Assembly: GCF_004363175.1 (NCBI RefSeq)
Contig: NZ_SNYR01000001.1
Coordinates: forward strand, 930,001-994,000
From: Maritalea mobilis
GTDB taxonomy: Bacteria > Pseudomonadota > Alphaproteobacteria > Rhizobiales > Devosiaceae
Direction of reading: 5' to 3'
Length of the DNA: 64,000 nucleotides
The translations under genes were made by a program, and so were the position numbers. Of the stretch, positions 47,441 to 57,181 are shown piece after piece (the stretch's first letter is position 1; each line of letters starts with the position of its first letter). Under the pieces are notes generated by a model. That model was not told the DNA's origin. It saw nothing but the letters and a program-made list of their open reading frames with translations, and searched no databases.

Positions 47441-49240
47441 CTACGCCACTTTGCCCTTTGCGCGGTAAACTTGGTGCTGGCCCCGCCCTGCTCGCTTTGC
47501 TCCATATAGGGCAACATCGGCTTCAGCTCTAAGGCGCTCCACGTCAATATTTGTGCCTTGGCCCATGGTAATGCCGATGCTCACATCGCAACACACTTGC
47601 TGGCCGTTAAAATAAAACGGCGCGCGCAATTCTGCGTTCAAGCGCTCGGCCATATTCCCTGCTTTTTCAGCATTTTCAAACCGCGTTGAAATGATGGCAA
47701 ACTCATCGCCGCCCAGCCGAGCTACAAAATCTGCCTCATCAATATTTTCACGAATGGCCCGGCCAATATGCTGCAATGCAGCGTCGCCCGCATTGTGCCC
47801 CACATTATCATTGATCTGTTTAAAGTGGTCGAGATCCACAAAGAACAGGGTGATGGGGCTGCATTCGTCTGTTTTTGCGTCAATACGCCGCTGCATTTCC
47901 TGATCGAAATAGCGGCGGTTGGGTAGCCCGGTTAGCGGATCATGCAATGATTCATAGGCCAACCGCCGCTCCATCGTGCGCATTTCTGTAATGTCATCAT
48001 GAGTTGCAATCCACCCACCTAAAGGTGTTGGCGAATGCACAGATTTAATCACACGCCCATTGCTCAACTCAGTTTCAGCCACAAATTCCTTGCCGACCCG
48101 AACGCAAGATAAAATATCATCCAGTAATTTTTGCGGCGTACCCGAAAAATTGCCATTGGATTTTTGCAGTTTGAGCAAATCTTCGAACTGGCGAATTTGC
48201 TCAACATCCCGAGACGTCATATCAAACATCTGAACATATTTTTCGTTCCAAACGGTCAATTTGAACTGATCATCAAAGCAGGACACGCCCTGGTTCATGT
48301 TCGCCAATGTCACTGACAATCGCATATTGCTTTGGGTCATTTCCTCTTTGGAACGTGCAAGATCATAAATGGCGACCGCAATGGCATAAGATGGCAGAAC
48401 GGCGAACAGCGTGAAGATTTGAACTTCGAACACCTGATCGCGCAAAGCTTCGCTCAATCCGTTTGAGGGCCAGACACCAGCAATAACGGCCGCGGAGACA
48501 CCCAGGATAAAAAGCCCGCACGCCACGGCGACCTTGAACGGCTTGCCATCTAGCGCCATCCAAAAGCTTGGCGCCATTATGGCCAATACAACAGGCATGC
48601 CCAAAGCGTTTAGCACCGCCATATTGAGCGTGAGAAAGGCCAAAAAGATTGCGGTTTCACGCACCACTTTCTTCAAACGCTCACGATTAAGCGACAAACG
48701 CCATTTGTGTGGCCACCCTGTTGAAACCAAAGGCAACAACACAATAATGGCGCTGACAATATCGCCCACCCACCAGAAAATGAAATTGCTATAATAAGGC
48801 CCAGCAAACACAAGGCTGACAATGGCCGCGCCCAACAATGCGCTGGGCATCAGCGCAGCGCAAAGAGCGAGCGTGAAAAACATCACTTCTTTCGCAGAGG
48901 AAATCGGCCTTTCGTCCAATTTTAGCCAGCGCAGGGCGATACTGACGAAAAATATCTCCATGCAGTTGGCTACAGGAAAACCCATTACGGACGTGATGGG
49001 ATCACCAAACAATATTTGGGCAGAAATATTTGCAAGAAAGGCGCCGAAAAGTGCCAATGGCAGCCAGCGCAGGCCAGAAATCAAGCATAAAGCCACAATT
49101 GCAGCATTTGCCGGCCAGAAAATAGCCACGTCACCAGACAGGCGTGCCAATAGGATGCTTGAAACGGCCAATGCAAAAAAGAGCACAAATGCACTAGCGA
49201 AAATCTTTACACCCGCTAATGCACGCATTGACAACAACAT
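47441..49240 (-). CDS. MASE1-PAS-GGDEF diguanylate cyclase
   Basis: A 599-residue membrane enzyme predicted to make cyclic di-GMP. The N-terminal ~300 residues form a multi-helix MASE1 sensor. A PAS domain (about 325-435, ANMNQGVSCFDDQFKLTVWN) follows, then a GGDEF domain with intact RLGGDEFAI and the substrate loop LTGLPNRRYFDQE. The RxxD inhibitory site expected five residues before GGDEF is absent (DEAD is found), so product inhibition may be weak. No EAL domain. The start at 49240 follows AGGAG. Confidence 0.9.
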   Translation of the reverse strand: MLLSMRALAGVKIFASAFVLFFALAVSSILLARLSGDVAIFWPANAAIVALCLISGLRWLPLALFGAFLANISAQILFGDPITSVMGFPVANCMEIFFVSIALRWLKLDERPISSAKEVMFFTLALCAALMPSALLGAAIVSLVFAGPYYSNFIFWWVGDIVSAIIVLLPLVSTGWPHKWRLSLNRERLKKVVRETAIFLAFLTLNMAVLNALGMPVVLAIMAPSFWMALDGKPFKVAVACGLFILGVSAAVIAGVWPSNGLSEALRDQVFEVQIFTLFAVLPSYAIAVAIYDLARSKEEMTQSNMRLSVTLANMNQGVSCFDDQFKLTVWNEKYVQMFDMTSRDVEQIRQFEDLLKLQKSNGNFSGTPQKLLDDILSCVRVGKEFVAETELSNGRVIKSVHSPTPLGGWIATHDDITEMRTMERRLAYESLHDPLTGLPNRRYFDQEMQRRIDAKTDECSPITLFFVDLDHFKQINDNVGHNAGDAALQHIGRAIRENIDEADFVARLGGDEFAIISTRFENAEKAGNMAERLNAELRAPFYFNGQQVCCDVSIGITMGQGTNIDVERLRAEADVALYGAKRAGRGQHQVYRAKGKVA

Positions 49241-49433
49241 ATGCGCTCTCCTGTCTAAATTGCCCGCAACGTTAATTGCGAAATACAATTCAGAGTAGTG
49301 CACATATTGTTGACCACTCGTTACCAAAACCCGGGGAAATTCAGTATTTTATTAGAATTTTCTTATATATTGTCAGACAAATTGGTCTGATGCCTAAAGC
49401 GTTTTGGTATTAGTGGCATTCCGTAAAGGTATT

Positions 49434-49784
49434 TTACATCAAGCGCTGGCCGTTTGGTACTTTCTTATCGACCGCTGCCAAAACGATATCACCATTCTCA
49501 TCAGCATATCCCAAAGTGAGAACTTCTGATTTAAGCGGCCCAATTTGACGTGGTGGGAAATTGACCACAGCCATCACTTGCCGCCCGACCAAATCATCAG
49601 CTTCATAATGCACTGTAATTTGAGCAGATGACTTTTTGATGCCGATCTCATCACCAAAATCAATCAACATAATATGCGCAGGCTTGCGCGCTTCAGGAAA
49701 TGGTCGCACTTCGACAATCGTGCCCGTGCGAATATCCACCTTCATAAAATCATCAAAGCCAATCTCAGCTGCAATATCACTCAT
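49434..49784 (-). CDS. csaA: tRNA-binding CsaA-like protein
   Basis: A 116-residue OB-fold protein of the CsaA/Trbp111 family, which binds tRNA and may act as an export-related chaperone. DFMKVDIRTGTIVEV opens the domain, and NFPPRQIGPLKSEVLTLGY and the NGQRLM end are typical. Its start (49784) overlaps the proC stop, so it is translated after proC in a ybjN-proC-csaA operon. Confidence 0.9.
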   Translation of the reverse strand: MSDIAAEIGFDDFMKVDIRTGTIVEVRPFPEARKPAHIMLIDFGDEIGIKKSSAQITVHYEADDLVGRQVMAVVNFPPRQIGPLKSEVLTLGYADENGDIVLAAVDKKVPNGQRLM

Positions 49785-50598
49785 CTTCACCCAACTCCCT
49801 CGCCCGCTCGGTAGCGGCACGTACTGTTTTTTCCATCAAAGGCACCAACCCATTGTCCGCCATAAGCACCTGCAACCCCGCATAGGTGGTGCCATTAGGT
49901 GAAGTCACATTTTCACGGAGTTGGGCAGCGCTAGACTGCGTATCATATTCAAGCAAGGCGGCAGCCCCAACAATGGTTTGCCGCGCAAACCGCATAGCCA
50001 TATCTGGCGTCAAGCCGTTCGCTTCCGCTGCCTCTGCCAAGGCTTCCACCATATGAAACACATAGGCAGGGCCAGAGCCGGCAACGCCTGTCACCTTGTT
50101 GATGTCATCTTCTTCATTTAGCCAAACCACATCGCCCGACGCTTCCAGCAAATTGTCAGCGATCATCCGATCTTGCGGATCAACTGCTTTGTTTGAGAAA
50201 ACGCCTGTGATGCCCTTGCCGATCTGTGCCGGCGTGTTGGGCATGGCGCGAATAATCTTTGCACAGCCGGAAAGCTGTTCCATCTTCGCAATGGAAATAC
50301 CCGCCATAACCGAAATCAGCACAGTATCCGGCCCAACAGAAGGTTTGACTGAGGATAGAACGGCGTCAGCCACTTGGGGCTTCACGGCAAGCACAATCAC
50401 TTGCGCATGCTTGTCCGGCACGGCCTGATAAATGGTGAGGCCCACAGTGGAAGCTTTGTTGCGAACTGCGGATGATGGATTGGGATCAACAAGGATCAAA
50501 CGATCTGGTGAAAGGCCCGCTTCGAGCCAGCCATCAGCCATGGCCATGCCCATTTTACCTGCACCAACAAGAACAACCGGTCCAACATCCGCCAACAT
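49777..50598 (-). CDS. proC: Pyrroline-5-carboxylate reductase
   Basis: A 273-residue NADPH enzyme for the last step of proline synthesis. The dinucleotide loop is VLVGAGKMGMAMADGWL-like near residue 8. The conserved IIRAMPNTPAQIGKG and VTGVAGSGPAYVF blocks are intact, and the late VTSPNGTTYAGL motif is present. It starts right after the ybjN-like stop (TAA then ATG) and overlaps csaA by eight bases. Confidence 0.95.
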   Translation of the reverse strand: MLADVGPVVLVGAGKMGMAMADGWLEAGLSPDRLILVDPNPSSAVRNKASTVGLTIYQAVPDKHAQVIVLAVKPQVADAVLSSVKPSVGPDTVLISVMAGISIAKMEQLSGCAKIIRAMPNTPAQIGKGITGVFSNKAVDPQDRMIADNLLEASGDVVWLNEEDDINKVTGVAGSGPAYVFHMVEALAEAAEANGLTPDMAMRFARQTIVGAAALLEYDTQSSAAQLRENVTSPNGTTYAGLQVLMADNGLVPLMEKTVRAATERARELGEDE

Positions 50599-51099
50599 TT
50601 ACGCTTCGCCTATCGTTTCAAAAATCACATGTGAAAGCGCTTCTGAAGCGGGCTTGCCTGCCCAGACCACAAATTGAAATGCCTGATAATATTGATCACA
50701 GCTTTCAATTGCAGAATTGAGCAAAGCTTCGCATTGCGACGGAGAGACTTCCGCCCCGCCACTCAACAGGTGCGCATTTCTGAACAGCACCATATTTTCT
50801 TTGCTCCAAATGTCAAAATGACCAATCCACAATTGCTCATTAATTTGGGTGATAAGCTGTTTAACTTCTGCGCGGCGCGCCTCTGGCACCTTCAAATCAA
50901 AGGCACAAGCAATATGGAGCGATTCTAGATTTTCCATCCAAGAAAAGGACACGTGATAATCGGTCCAGCTTCCTTTGACGGAAATTGAAATTTCATCAGC
51001 ATCTTGCCGTTCAAACACCCAATCATGAATGCCTGCAATATGCTCAATAATATCCACCGGATGCACAACCCGGTCATGTTCCATCTCTAATAGCGACAT
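50599..51099 (-). CDS. YbjN-domain protein
   Basis: A 166-residue protein of the YbjN family, a structural relative of type III secretion chaperones and bacterial regulators of motility and stress. The block ISVKGSWTDYHVSFSWMENL and the NEQLWIGHFDIWSKENMVLF strand identify it. Biochemical role unknown. The start at 51099 follows GAGG. It is the first gene of the ybjN-proC-csaA operon. Confidence 0.85.
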   Translation of the reverse strand: MSLLEMEHDRVVHPVDIIEHIAGIHDWVFERQDADEISISVKGSWTDYHVSFSWMENLESLHIACAFDLKVPEARRAEVKQLITQINEQLWIGHFDIWSKENMVLFRNAHLLSGGAEVSPSQCEALLNSAIESCDQYYQAFQFVVWAGKPASEALSHVIFETIGEA

Positions 51100-51409
51100 A
51101 ATGCGCCTCGCAATAAGCTCGTGTTGCAGGGGGCAAACCAAAGGGTTCGCCCAATTTAGATACGCAAAAGATACTCAAGATTCTGGTCCTGATTCTGGAC
51201 CTACGCGCTGGTGAAGTGCGTCGCTTTTGCGAATCTACCGCGTTGCAACAAAGCGTAACACCGACCATCAAATGGAAAACCCAGCAATTAGAGAATCCCA
51301 CACTATTCTGTTTTGATGATCGGCCCGAGATGGTTAACGAGGCGTTAAGAAAGCCAACTTATCCACGGGAAATCCGGTTCAAATTGGCACATTTTGACCG
51401 ACAAAACGG

Positions 51410-51646
51410 CTACTTTTTGAGCGCGTCCAAATCCTTACGCAATTGCTCAATCTCTTCATTTTGCGCTGCCAGCTGGGCTTTCACCGCCTCAAACTCTTCG
51501 CGCTTAACCAAATCAAGGTCATTCACCACGCGTTCCATTTGCGATTTCACTGCGGTTTCAATTTCGCGCCGAACGCCGTCGGCCACGCCTGCTGCATCAT
51601 TCATAAGCTTGCTCAAATCGTCGAAAAACTTGCTACCTTCACGCAT
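51410..51646 (-). CDS. ubiK: Accessory ubiquinone biosynthesis factor UbiK
   Basis: A 78-residue protein with a BMFP/UbiK layout: an amphipathic N-terminal helix (FFDDLSKLMNDAAGVADGVR), a basic middle, and a C-terminal coiled coil rich in Glu, Gln and Leu (about 50-78). UbiK binds the lipid-carrying UbiJ and supports aerobic ubiquinone synthesis. It is a single gene, divergent from lgt 154 bp away. Confidence 0.88.
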   Translation of the reverse strand: MREGSKFFDDLSKLMNDAAGVADGVRREIETAVKSQMERVVNDLDLVKREEFEAVKAQLAAQNEEIEQLRKDLDALKK

Positions 51647-51799
51647 GATTGTACCTGCCTTTCAAAAAGGGTACGTGAGTTCTATATATGCACTATGTAA
51701 GCACGCAATCCTTGCTTGACCAGCCCCAAAAGGGGCGGCAAGCTGTCGCCGATGTTTATGTGCCACACCAATTGAACAAAAATAGGAACGTGAACCAAC

Positions 51800-52630
51800 G
51801 TGCCCTTCCCAAACATTGACCCCATTGCTTTTTCCATAGGCCCCTTGGCCATCCGCTGGTATGCCCTTGCTTATCTTGCTGGCATTGCCTTCGCCTTTTT
51901 CTATGGCCGCTTGTTGATCAAGCAAAAGCCGCTCTGGCACAAATCAACACCGCCCATGACGGCAACCCAACTCACTGACTTTGTGTTTTGGGCCATCATC
52001 GGCGTGATCGTCGGCGGGCGACTGGCCTATGTGGTGTTCTATTCCATGCTGGTGGGCGGCGATTATTATTTCACCAACCCGCTGGCCATTTTCGCTGTGT
52101 GGGAAGGCGGCATGTCGTTCCATGGTGGTTTGATCGGCGTGGCTCTCGCCGCGGTGTTCTTCGCGCGCCACATCAAACAAAACCCGCTTTCCGCTTTGGA
52201 CCTGATGGCGGCTATCGCGCCAATCGGGCTGTTGCTGGGCCGCGTCGCCAACTTTATCAATGGCGAACTTTATGGCCGCGTGACAACCATGCCGTGGGGC
52301 GTGGTGTTTCCTGAAGGTGGCCCGGACCCGCGCCACCCCAGCCAGCTTTATGAAGGGCTGTTGGAGGGTTTGATCTGCTTCATCATTTTGCGCATCGCCA
52401 CCCACAATCTCACCGCCCTGCGCAAGCCTGGCCTCGTGGCTGGACTGTTCGCCGTAATTTATGCGGCGTCTCGCATTCTGGTGGAATTTGTGCGTGAGCC
52501 TGATGCGCATATCGGCCTGCTGCCCTATGGCCTAACCATGGGCATGGCACTCTCCATCCCAGTAGGGTTGATCGGCATCGCCCTTATGATAAATGCGGCG
52601 CGGACCAAAAAGGGAGGCCGCGCCATATGA
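51800..52630 (+). CDS. lgt: Prolipoprotein diacylglyceryl transferase
   Basis: A 276-residue inner-membrane enzyme that adds diacylglyceryl to the lipobox cysteine of prolipoproteins. The signature GRVANFINGELYGR and the HGGLIG loop are intact; about seven helices. I use the GTG at 51800 since it gives the family start (PFPNIDPIAFSIGP); no close alternative ATG exists. It is the first gene of lgt-midA-pgeF, coupled to midA by ATGA. Confidence 0.94.
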   Translation: MPFPNIDPIAFSIGPLAIRWYALAYLAGIAFAFFYGRLLIKQKPLWHKSTPPMTATQLTDFVFWAIIGVIVGGRLAYVVFYSMLVGGDYYFTNPLAIFAVWEGGMSFHGGLIGVALAAVFFARHIKQNPLSALDLMAAIAPIGLLLGRVANFINGELYGRVTTMPWGVVFPEGGPDPRHPSQLYEGLLEGLICFIILRIATHNLTALRKPGLVAGLFAVIYAASRILVEFVREPDAHIGLLPYGLTMGMALSIPVGLIGIALMINAARTKKGGRAI

Positions 52631-53715
52631 ATGATCAACTCAGCCTTTCTGAGCTTATCAATGTGCAAATCAAAGCACAGGGACCCATGTCGCTGTCGAC
52701 CTATATGAATTTGTGCCTCACCCACCCGACCATGGGCTATTACCGCAAAAGCGACCCGTTGGGCCGCACGGGCGACTTCATCACCGCCCCGGAAATTAGC
52801 CAAATGTTTGGCGAAATGCTGGGCGTGTGGGTCGCGCAAATCTGGCAACAGCTCGACAAGCCCGAGCGCTTTACACTGGCCGAACTCGGCCCTGGCCGCG
52901 GCACATTGATGGCCGATATGGTCCGCATTTTCCAAAGCGTACCCGGCCTTATTGACGCGCTTAATGTGCAATTGCTGGAGACAAATCCTGTGCTCAAACA
53001 GCAGCAAGCCAACAATATTAAGGGCGCCAGCCTCAATTGGGTGGAAGAAATCCATCAATTGAAGGCAAGCGAAGGTCCGCTCATCGTGGTGGCGAATGAG
53101 TTTTTTGATGCGCTACCGATCAAGCAATTCCAATATGTGAATGGCAATTGGTATGAACGGCTGGTGGGCTTGAAAGAGGACAAGCGCAGCTGGGGCCTCT
53201 CCCCCACGCCCATGCCTGCGGATGCATTTCCCCCGCAATTGGGCAAACCCGCAGAAAATGCCATTTGGGAAATGGCCTATCCGGCTCAAAAAAACATGGA
53301 AGAATTAGGCGCAATTGTTGCGGAGAAAACAGGCGCTATTCTCGCCATTGATTATGGCTATGCCGAAACCCAAACGGGCGAAACGCTGCAGGCGCTGGAA
53401 AAACATCAAATGGTAGACCCGCTCGCCAATCCGGGCGATGCTGACCTGACAACCCATGTGGATTTTCAAGCGCTGACGGAAAAGCTGGACCGTGAAAAGC
53501 TGAATATTTGCCCGCTGATCACCCAAGGTGAATTCCTAAAGGCGATGGGCATCGAACTTCGCGCCAAAGCGATTATGGATCACATTCCCGACGCCAAAGA
53601 AAAGGTGGAGAACGACCTCAACCGTCTTATTGGTGCCAAACAAATGGGCGAACTTTTTAAAGTGCAGGCCATTGGGTCTAAAAATATGGTACCCTATCCA
53701 TTTGAGGCAGGCTGA
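52627..53715 (+). CDS. SAM-dependent methyltransferase, MidA/NDUFAF7 type
   Basis: A 362-residue class I methyltransferase like mitochondrial NDUFAF7 (MidA), which methylates an arginine in a complex I subunit during assembly. GDFITAPEISQMFGEMLGVW and ELGPGRGTLMADM (SAM motif I) are present, followed by NEFFDALPIKQF. Its start overlaps lgt (ATGA) and its stop overlaps pgeF (TGATG). Bacterial function is inferred from the family. Confidence 0.9.
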   Translation: MNDQLSLSELINVQIKAQGPMSLSTYMNLCLTHPTMGYYRKSDPLGRTGDFITAPEISQMFGEMLGVWVAQIWQQLDKPERFTLAELGPGRGTLMADMVRIFQSVPGLIDALNVQLLETNPVLKQQQANNIKGASLNWVEEIHQLKASEGPLIVVANEFFDALPIKQFQYVNGNWYERLVGLKEDKRSWGLSPTPMPADAFPPQLGKPAENAIWEMAYPAQKNMEELGAIVAEKTGAILAIDYGYAETQTGETLQALEKHQMVDPLANPGDADLTTHVDFQALTEKLDREKLNICPLITQGEFLKAMGIELRAKAIMDHIPDAKEKVENDLNRLIGAKQMGELFKVQAIGSKNMVPYPFEAG

Positions 53716-54485
53716 TGACAAAAATTGCGCTAGAAGCAGATCATTTAAGTTTTGACGGGATTGCCCACGGCTTTTTTGGCCGGGCTGGCGGGGTGTCGCC
53801 CGCACCTTTTGACAGCTTGAACATCTCAACCAGCCAAGGCGACAGCCCAGAAAATGTAACGCAGAACCTGCGCATTATCGCAAAAGAACTGGGCACCGAT
53901 CCCACCCGTTTTGGCCTGCTTAAACAGGTCCACTCCATTGATGTGGTGACGTTTGATGGCAAGGCCGATTGGAGCAATCGCCCCAATGCGGATGGCATGG
54001 TGAGCAATGTGCCGGGCACCGCCATTGGCATTCAAACGGCAGACTGCGGCCCCGTGCTTTTTTGTGACCCGGACAATAAAGTGATCGGCGCATGCCACGC
54101 GGGCTGGAAAGGTGCTGTGGGCGGCATTGTGCACCGCACATTGGATGCCATGGAAGCCATTGGCGCCAACCGCCACAAAATCCACGCAGTGCTTGGCCCT
54201 TGCATCCACCCGGAAAATTACGAGGTTGGCGACGAGTTCAAGCAAAATGTGCTGCACGATTGGCCGGAGCTTGAAGGGCACTTCCCTTACCCGCCCGGCG
54301 CCACAAAACCGCACTTTGATCTGCCCGGCACCATTATGCATCAGCTCGAATCGGCCCACCTGCATACAGCGGTTAATCTCAATATTTGCACATATGCGAA
54401 CAATGAGACCTATTTCTCCCACCGTAAGGCAACCCATTTGGGGGCAAAAACAGGCAGACAACTCTCCGCCATTGCAATTTTGTGA
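53715..54485 (+). CDS. pgeF: Peptidoglycan editing factor / multicopper polyphenol oxidase PgeF (YfiH)
   Basis: A 256-residue DUF152/YfiH-family protein. Histidines and cysteine for the metal site are in HAGWKGAVGGI and LGPCIHPENYEV, with QTADCGPVLF before them. The family has been linked to removing mis-incorporated residues from peptidoglycan precursors and to purine nucleoside activities. It is the last gene of the lgt operon. Confidence 0.9.
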   Translation: MTKIALEADHLSFDGIAHGFFGRAGGVSPAPFDSLNISTSQGDSPENVTQNLRIIAKELGTDPTRFGLLKQVHSIDVVTFDGKADWSNRPNADGMVSNVPGTAIGIQTADCGPVLFCDPDNKVIGACHAGWKGAVGGIVHRTLDAMEAIGANRHKIHAVLGPCIHPENYEVGDEFKQNVLHDWPELEGHFPYPPGATKPHFDLPGTIMHQLESAHLHTAVNLNICTYANNETYFSHRKATHLGAKTGRQLSAIAIL

Positions 54486-54615
54486 CAAAAATTAAGCAAA
54501 ACGCACGATTCAACTTTTGACCGTGTTGAACCCAACGCCAAAGGGCGATAAGCAAGGCTTAGCTGGGCAACAGCTATGGGCGTGGATCAGAAAATATCTC
54601 AAAGGGCATGGGCAA

Positions 54616-55548
54616 ATGAAACTGGTGACAGGGAACTCCAACCTTCCGCTGGCCAAGGCAGTCTCCGAATATTTGGAGACACCTTTAACCGATTGTGTGG
54701 TGACCAAATTCGCCGACAAAGAAATCTTTGTTGAAGTGAATGAAAATGTGCGGGGGGAAGATGTTTTTGTTATCCAATCAACCTCCTACCCCGCAAACGA
54801 CAATTTGATGGAATTGCTGATTTTGGTCGACGCCCTGCGCCGGTCATCTGCACGGCGCATCACCGCCGTAATGCCGTATTTCGGCTATGCGCGGCAAGAC
54901 CGCAAGTCCGCACCGCGGACACCAATTTCGGCCAAGCTGGTCGCAAACCTCATCACAGAAGCTGGCGCAAATCGTGTTTTGACCTTGGACCTGCATGCAA
55001 ACCAGATCCAAGGCTTTTTTGACTTGCCAACCGACAACCTCACCTCCGCACCAGTTATGGTGCGCGACATCAAAAAACACTATGACACCGAAAATGTTAT
55101 GGTTGTGTCGCCTGACGTAGGTGGCGTGGTGCGGGCACGTAACGTGGCCCGTCGCATCGGCGCACCTTTGGCCATCGTTGATAAGCGCCGCCCAAAAGCT
55201 GGCGTGTCAGAAGTGATGAACGTGATCGGCGACGTATCCGGCTATTCCTGCATCATGATCGACGACATTGTGGATAGCGGCGGCACCTTGTGCAACGCGG
55301 CGGAAGCCTTGTTGAACCAAGGCGCGAAAGAAGTTTCGGCCTATATCACACACGGCGTATTGTCCGGCAAAGCATGCGAACGTGTTGGCGGCTCTAAGCT
55401 GAAAGAGCTGGTAATCTCTGATTCCATTTTGGAAACAGATGATGAAAAAGCCACCGCAAATATTCGCCGTTTCTCAATTGCAGAACTGATTGGCGAAGCC
55501 ATTGCGCGCACCGCATCTGAGCAATCAGTTTCATCGCTTTTCGACTAG
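54616..55548 (+). CDS. prs: Ribose-phosphate pyrophosphokinase
   Basis: A 310-residue enzyme making PRPP from ribose 5-phosphate and ATP, precursor to nucleotides, His and Trp. The flexible loop [35 protein letters not shown] and the PRPP motif [14 protein letters not shown] are all intact. I place the start at 54616 ([11 protein letters not shown]); the in-frame extension to 54517 has no family match. A terminator follows. Confidence 0.95.
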   Translation: MKLVTGNSNLPLAKAVSEYLETPLTDCVVTKFADKEIFVEVNENVRGEDVFVIQSTSYPANDNLMELLILVDALRRSSARRITAVMPYFGYARQDRKSAPRTPISAKLVANLITEAGANRVLTLDLHANQIQGFFDLPTDNLTSAPVMVRDIKKHYDTENVMVVSPDVGGVVRARNVARRIGAPLAIVDKRRPKAGVSEVMNVIGDVSGYSCIMIDDIVDSGGTLCNAAEALLNQGAKEVSAYITHGVLSGKACERVGGSKLKELVISDSILETDDEKATANIRRFSIAELIGEAIARTASEQSVSSLFD

Positions 55549-55575
55549 AAAAAGCGACACATTGACCATTGTTTT

Positions 55576-55605
55576 GGGGCGCAATCTCTGCGCCCCTTAT
55601 TTTTT
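55576..55605 (+). terminator. Terminator of prs
   Basis: GGGGCGCA pairs with TGCGCCCC across a five-base loop, followed by TTATTTTTT. It ends prs before the rplY leader. Confidence 0.88.
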
Positions 55606-55680
55606 GCCCAAATGGGCGAAGAATCTTCACCTGACCCATTGCCCAAACGCCATAAAACCAGTATACACCGGGCCTTGAAA

Positions 55681-55740
55681 CGCCGCGTGCACCCCTGGAG
55701 GACGTCGGCGTGCATTCAGAACATGGGGTTCTGATGCATC
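55681..55740 (+). promoter_or_regulatory. Structured leader just upstream of rplY
   Basis: A CGCCG/CGGCG stem (55681-55710) is followed by a hairpin GCATTCAGAAC/GTTCTGATGC (55711-55738, one bulged T). It ends 21 bp before the rplY ATG, just before TTGGAG. The position fits autoregulation by the ribosomal protein, as seen for rplY in enterobacteria, but no sequence-level similarity was checked. Confidence 0.45.
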
Positions 55741-55759
55741 AAATTATTGGAGAATATCC

Positions 55760-56398
55760 ATGAGCGCTGAGCTTAAGGCTAAAGCGCGGGACCGGGTTGG
55801 CAAGGGGGCCTCTCGTGCACTGCGTCGTGAAGGCCAAGTTCCCGCCGTTATTTACGGTGACAACAAATCCCCGCTTTCAATTACAGTTACTTATAAAGAT
55901 GCGATGAAACGCATCCAACAAGGTGGCTTTCTTTCTCAAGTGATTACAGTTGACGTGGACGGCGAAAACCACCGCGTAATTCCACGTGATTATCAGCTTG
56001 AGCCAGTACGTGACTTCCTCGTGCATATCGACTTCTTGCGCGTGTCTAAGTCTTCTGTGATTTCTGTTGAAGTGCCAGTTCACTTCTTGAATGAAGAGAA
56101 ATGCCCTGGTTTGAAGCGCGGCGGCGTGTTGAACGTTGTGCGCCACACTGTTGAATTGAACTGCCCAGCTGACAGCATTCCAGAAGCGTTGGAAATCGAC
56201 CTTTCTGCTGCTGAAGTTGGTGACAGCTTGCACATTTCAGCAGTAACGTTGCCAAAAGGTGTTACCCCGGTCATCACAGACCGTGACTTCACCGTTGCAA
56301 CCATTGCTGCACCTTCTGCCCTCAAGTCTGAGGAAAATGAAGAAACAGTTGCTGCTGACGAAGTGCCAGCCACTGAAGTTAAAAGCGACGACGAATAA
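55760..56398 (+). CDS. rplY: Ribosomal protein bL25 (CTC type)
   Basis: A 212-residue long-form bL25 with an N-terminal 5S-rRNA-binding domain ([20 protein letters not shown]) and a C-terminal CTC beta domain, ending with an acidic tail ([17 protein letters not shown]). It binds loop E of 5S rRNA in the large subunit. TTGGAGA lies upstream. Confidence 0.96.
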   Translation: MSAELKAKARDRVGKGASRALRREGQVPAVIYGDNKSPLSITVTYKDAMKRIQQGGFLSQVITVDVDGENHRVIPRDYQLEPVRDFLVHIDFLRVSKSSVISVEVPVHFLNEEKCPGLKRGGVLNVVRHTVELNCPADSIPEALEIDLSAAEVGDSLHISAVTLPKGVTPVITDRDFTVATIAAPSALKSEENEETVAADEVPATEVKSDDE

Positions 56399-56451
56399 GA
56401 CTTTTGATGTGAGGCGGCCTCGCGTCGCCTCATCTCTTTAGTGGACGTTTT

Positions 56452-57180
56452 ATGCGATTAATTGTCGGTCTAGGAAATCCCGGAAGTAAGTACGCCAAGA
56501 ACCGCCACAATGTCGGTTTTATGGCTGTGGAAGAGATCGCAAACCGCCACAACGCACCTCCCTTCAAGAAAAAGTTCAATGGCCTATTCACCGAAGCGGT
56601 GATTGATGGGCAAAAGGTTGGGCTGTTGCTGCCTCAAACCTTCATGAACAAATCTGGCGACAGCGTGATCGCCGCCATGAGCTTTTTCAAGCTGAAGCCT
56701 GAAGACATTTATGTGCTCTATGACGAGCTGGATTTGGCACCAGGCAAAGTGCGGGTGAAAAAGGGCGGCGGCAATGGCGGCCATAATGGCATTCGCTCCA
56801 TGGAAAGCCATTTGGGCAAAGAATTTTACCGCGTACGCATCGGCATTGGCCATCCGGGCCATAAGGACCGCGTGCACGCATATGTGTTGGGTGATTTCGC
56901 CAAGGCAGACCAAAGCTGGCTAGACCCGCTGTTGGACGAGATTGGCCGCAATGCCAATTGCTTGGCCAATGGCGACGGCCCCAATTTTATGAATCGTTTG
57001 GCGCTGGCCACCCAAGCCAACCAAACCACTGAACAGCCCAGCGCACCAAAGGCGGCACCAGCCAAGCCAAAAGGGCAAAGCCATATTCGCCAAGCGCGGC
57101 AGAGCAAAAAACCAAATGTGCCCGAAAAGGGCCCGATGGCCGACATGCTGAAAAAGCTGTTCGGCAAAGGAGAGAATTGA
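56452..57180 (+). CDS. pth: Peptidyl-tRNA hydrolase
   Basis: A 242-residue enzyme that frees peptide from stalled peptidyl-tRNA. The catalytic region GLGNPGSKYAKNRHNVGF holds the essential histidine; QTFMNKSG and HNGIRSM are also intact. A basic, Pro/Gln/Lys-rich C-terminal extension (about residues 190-242) goes beyond the core, as often in Rhizobiales. ychF begins one base after its stop. Confidence 0.95.
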   Translation: MRLIVGLGNPGSKYAKNRHNVGFMAVEEIANRHNAPPFKKKFNGLFTEAVIDGQKVGLLLPQTFMNKSGDSVIAAMSFFKLKPEDIYVLYDELDLAPGKVRVKKGGGNGGHNGIRSMESHLGKEFYRVRIGIGHPGHKDRVHAYVLGDFAKADQSWLDPLLDEIGRNANCLANGDGPNFMNRLALATQANQTTEQPSAPKAAPAKPKGQSHIRQARQSKKPNVPEKGPMADMLKKLFGKGEN

Positions 57181-57181
57181 G

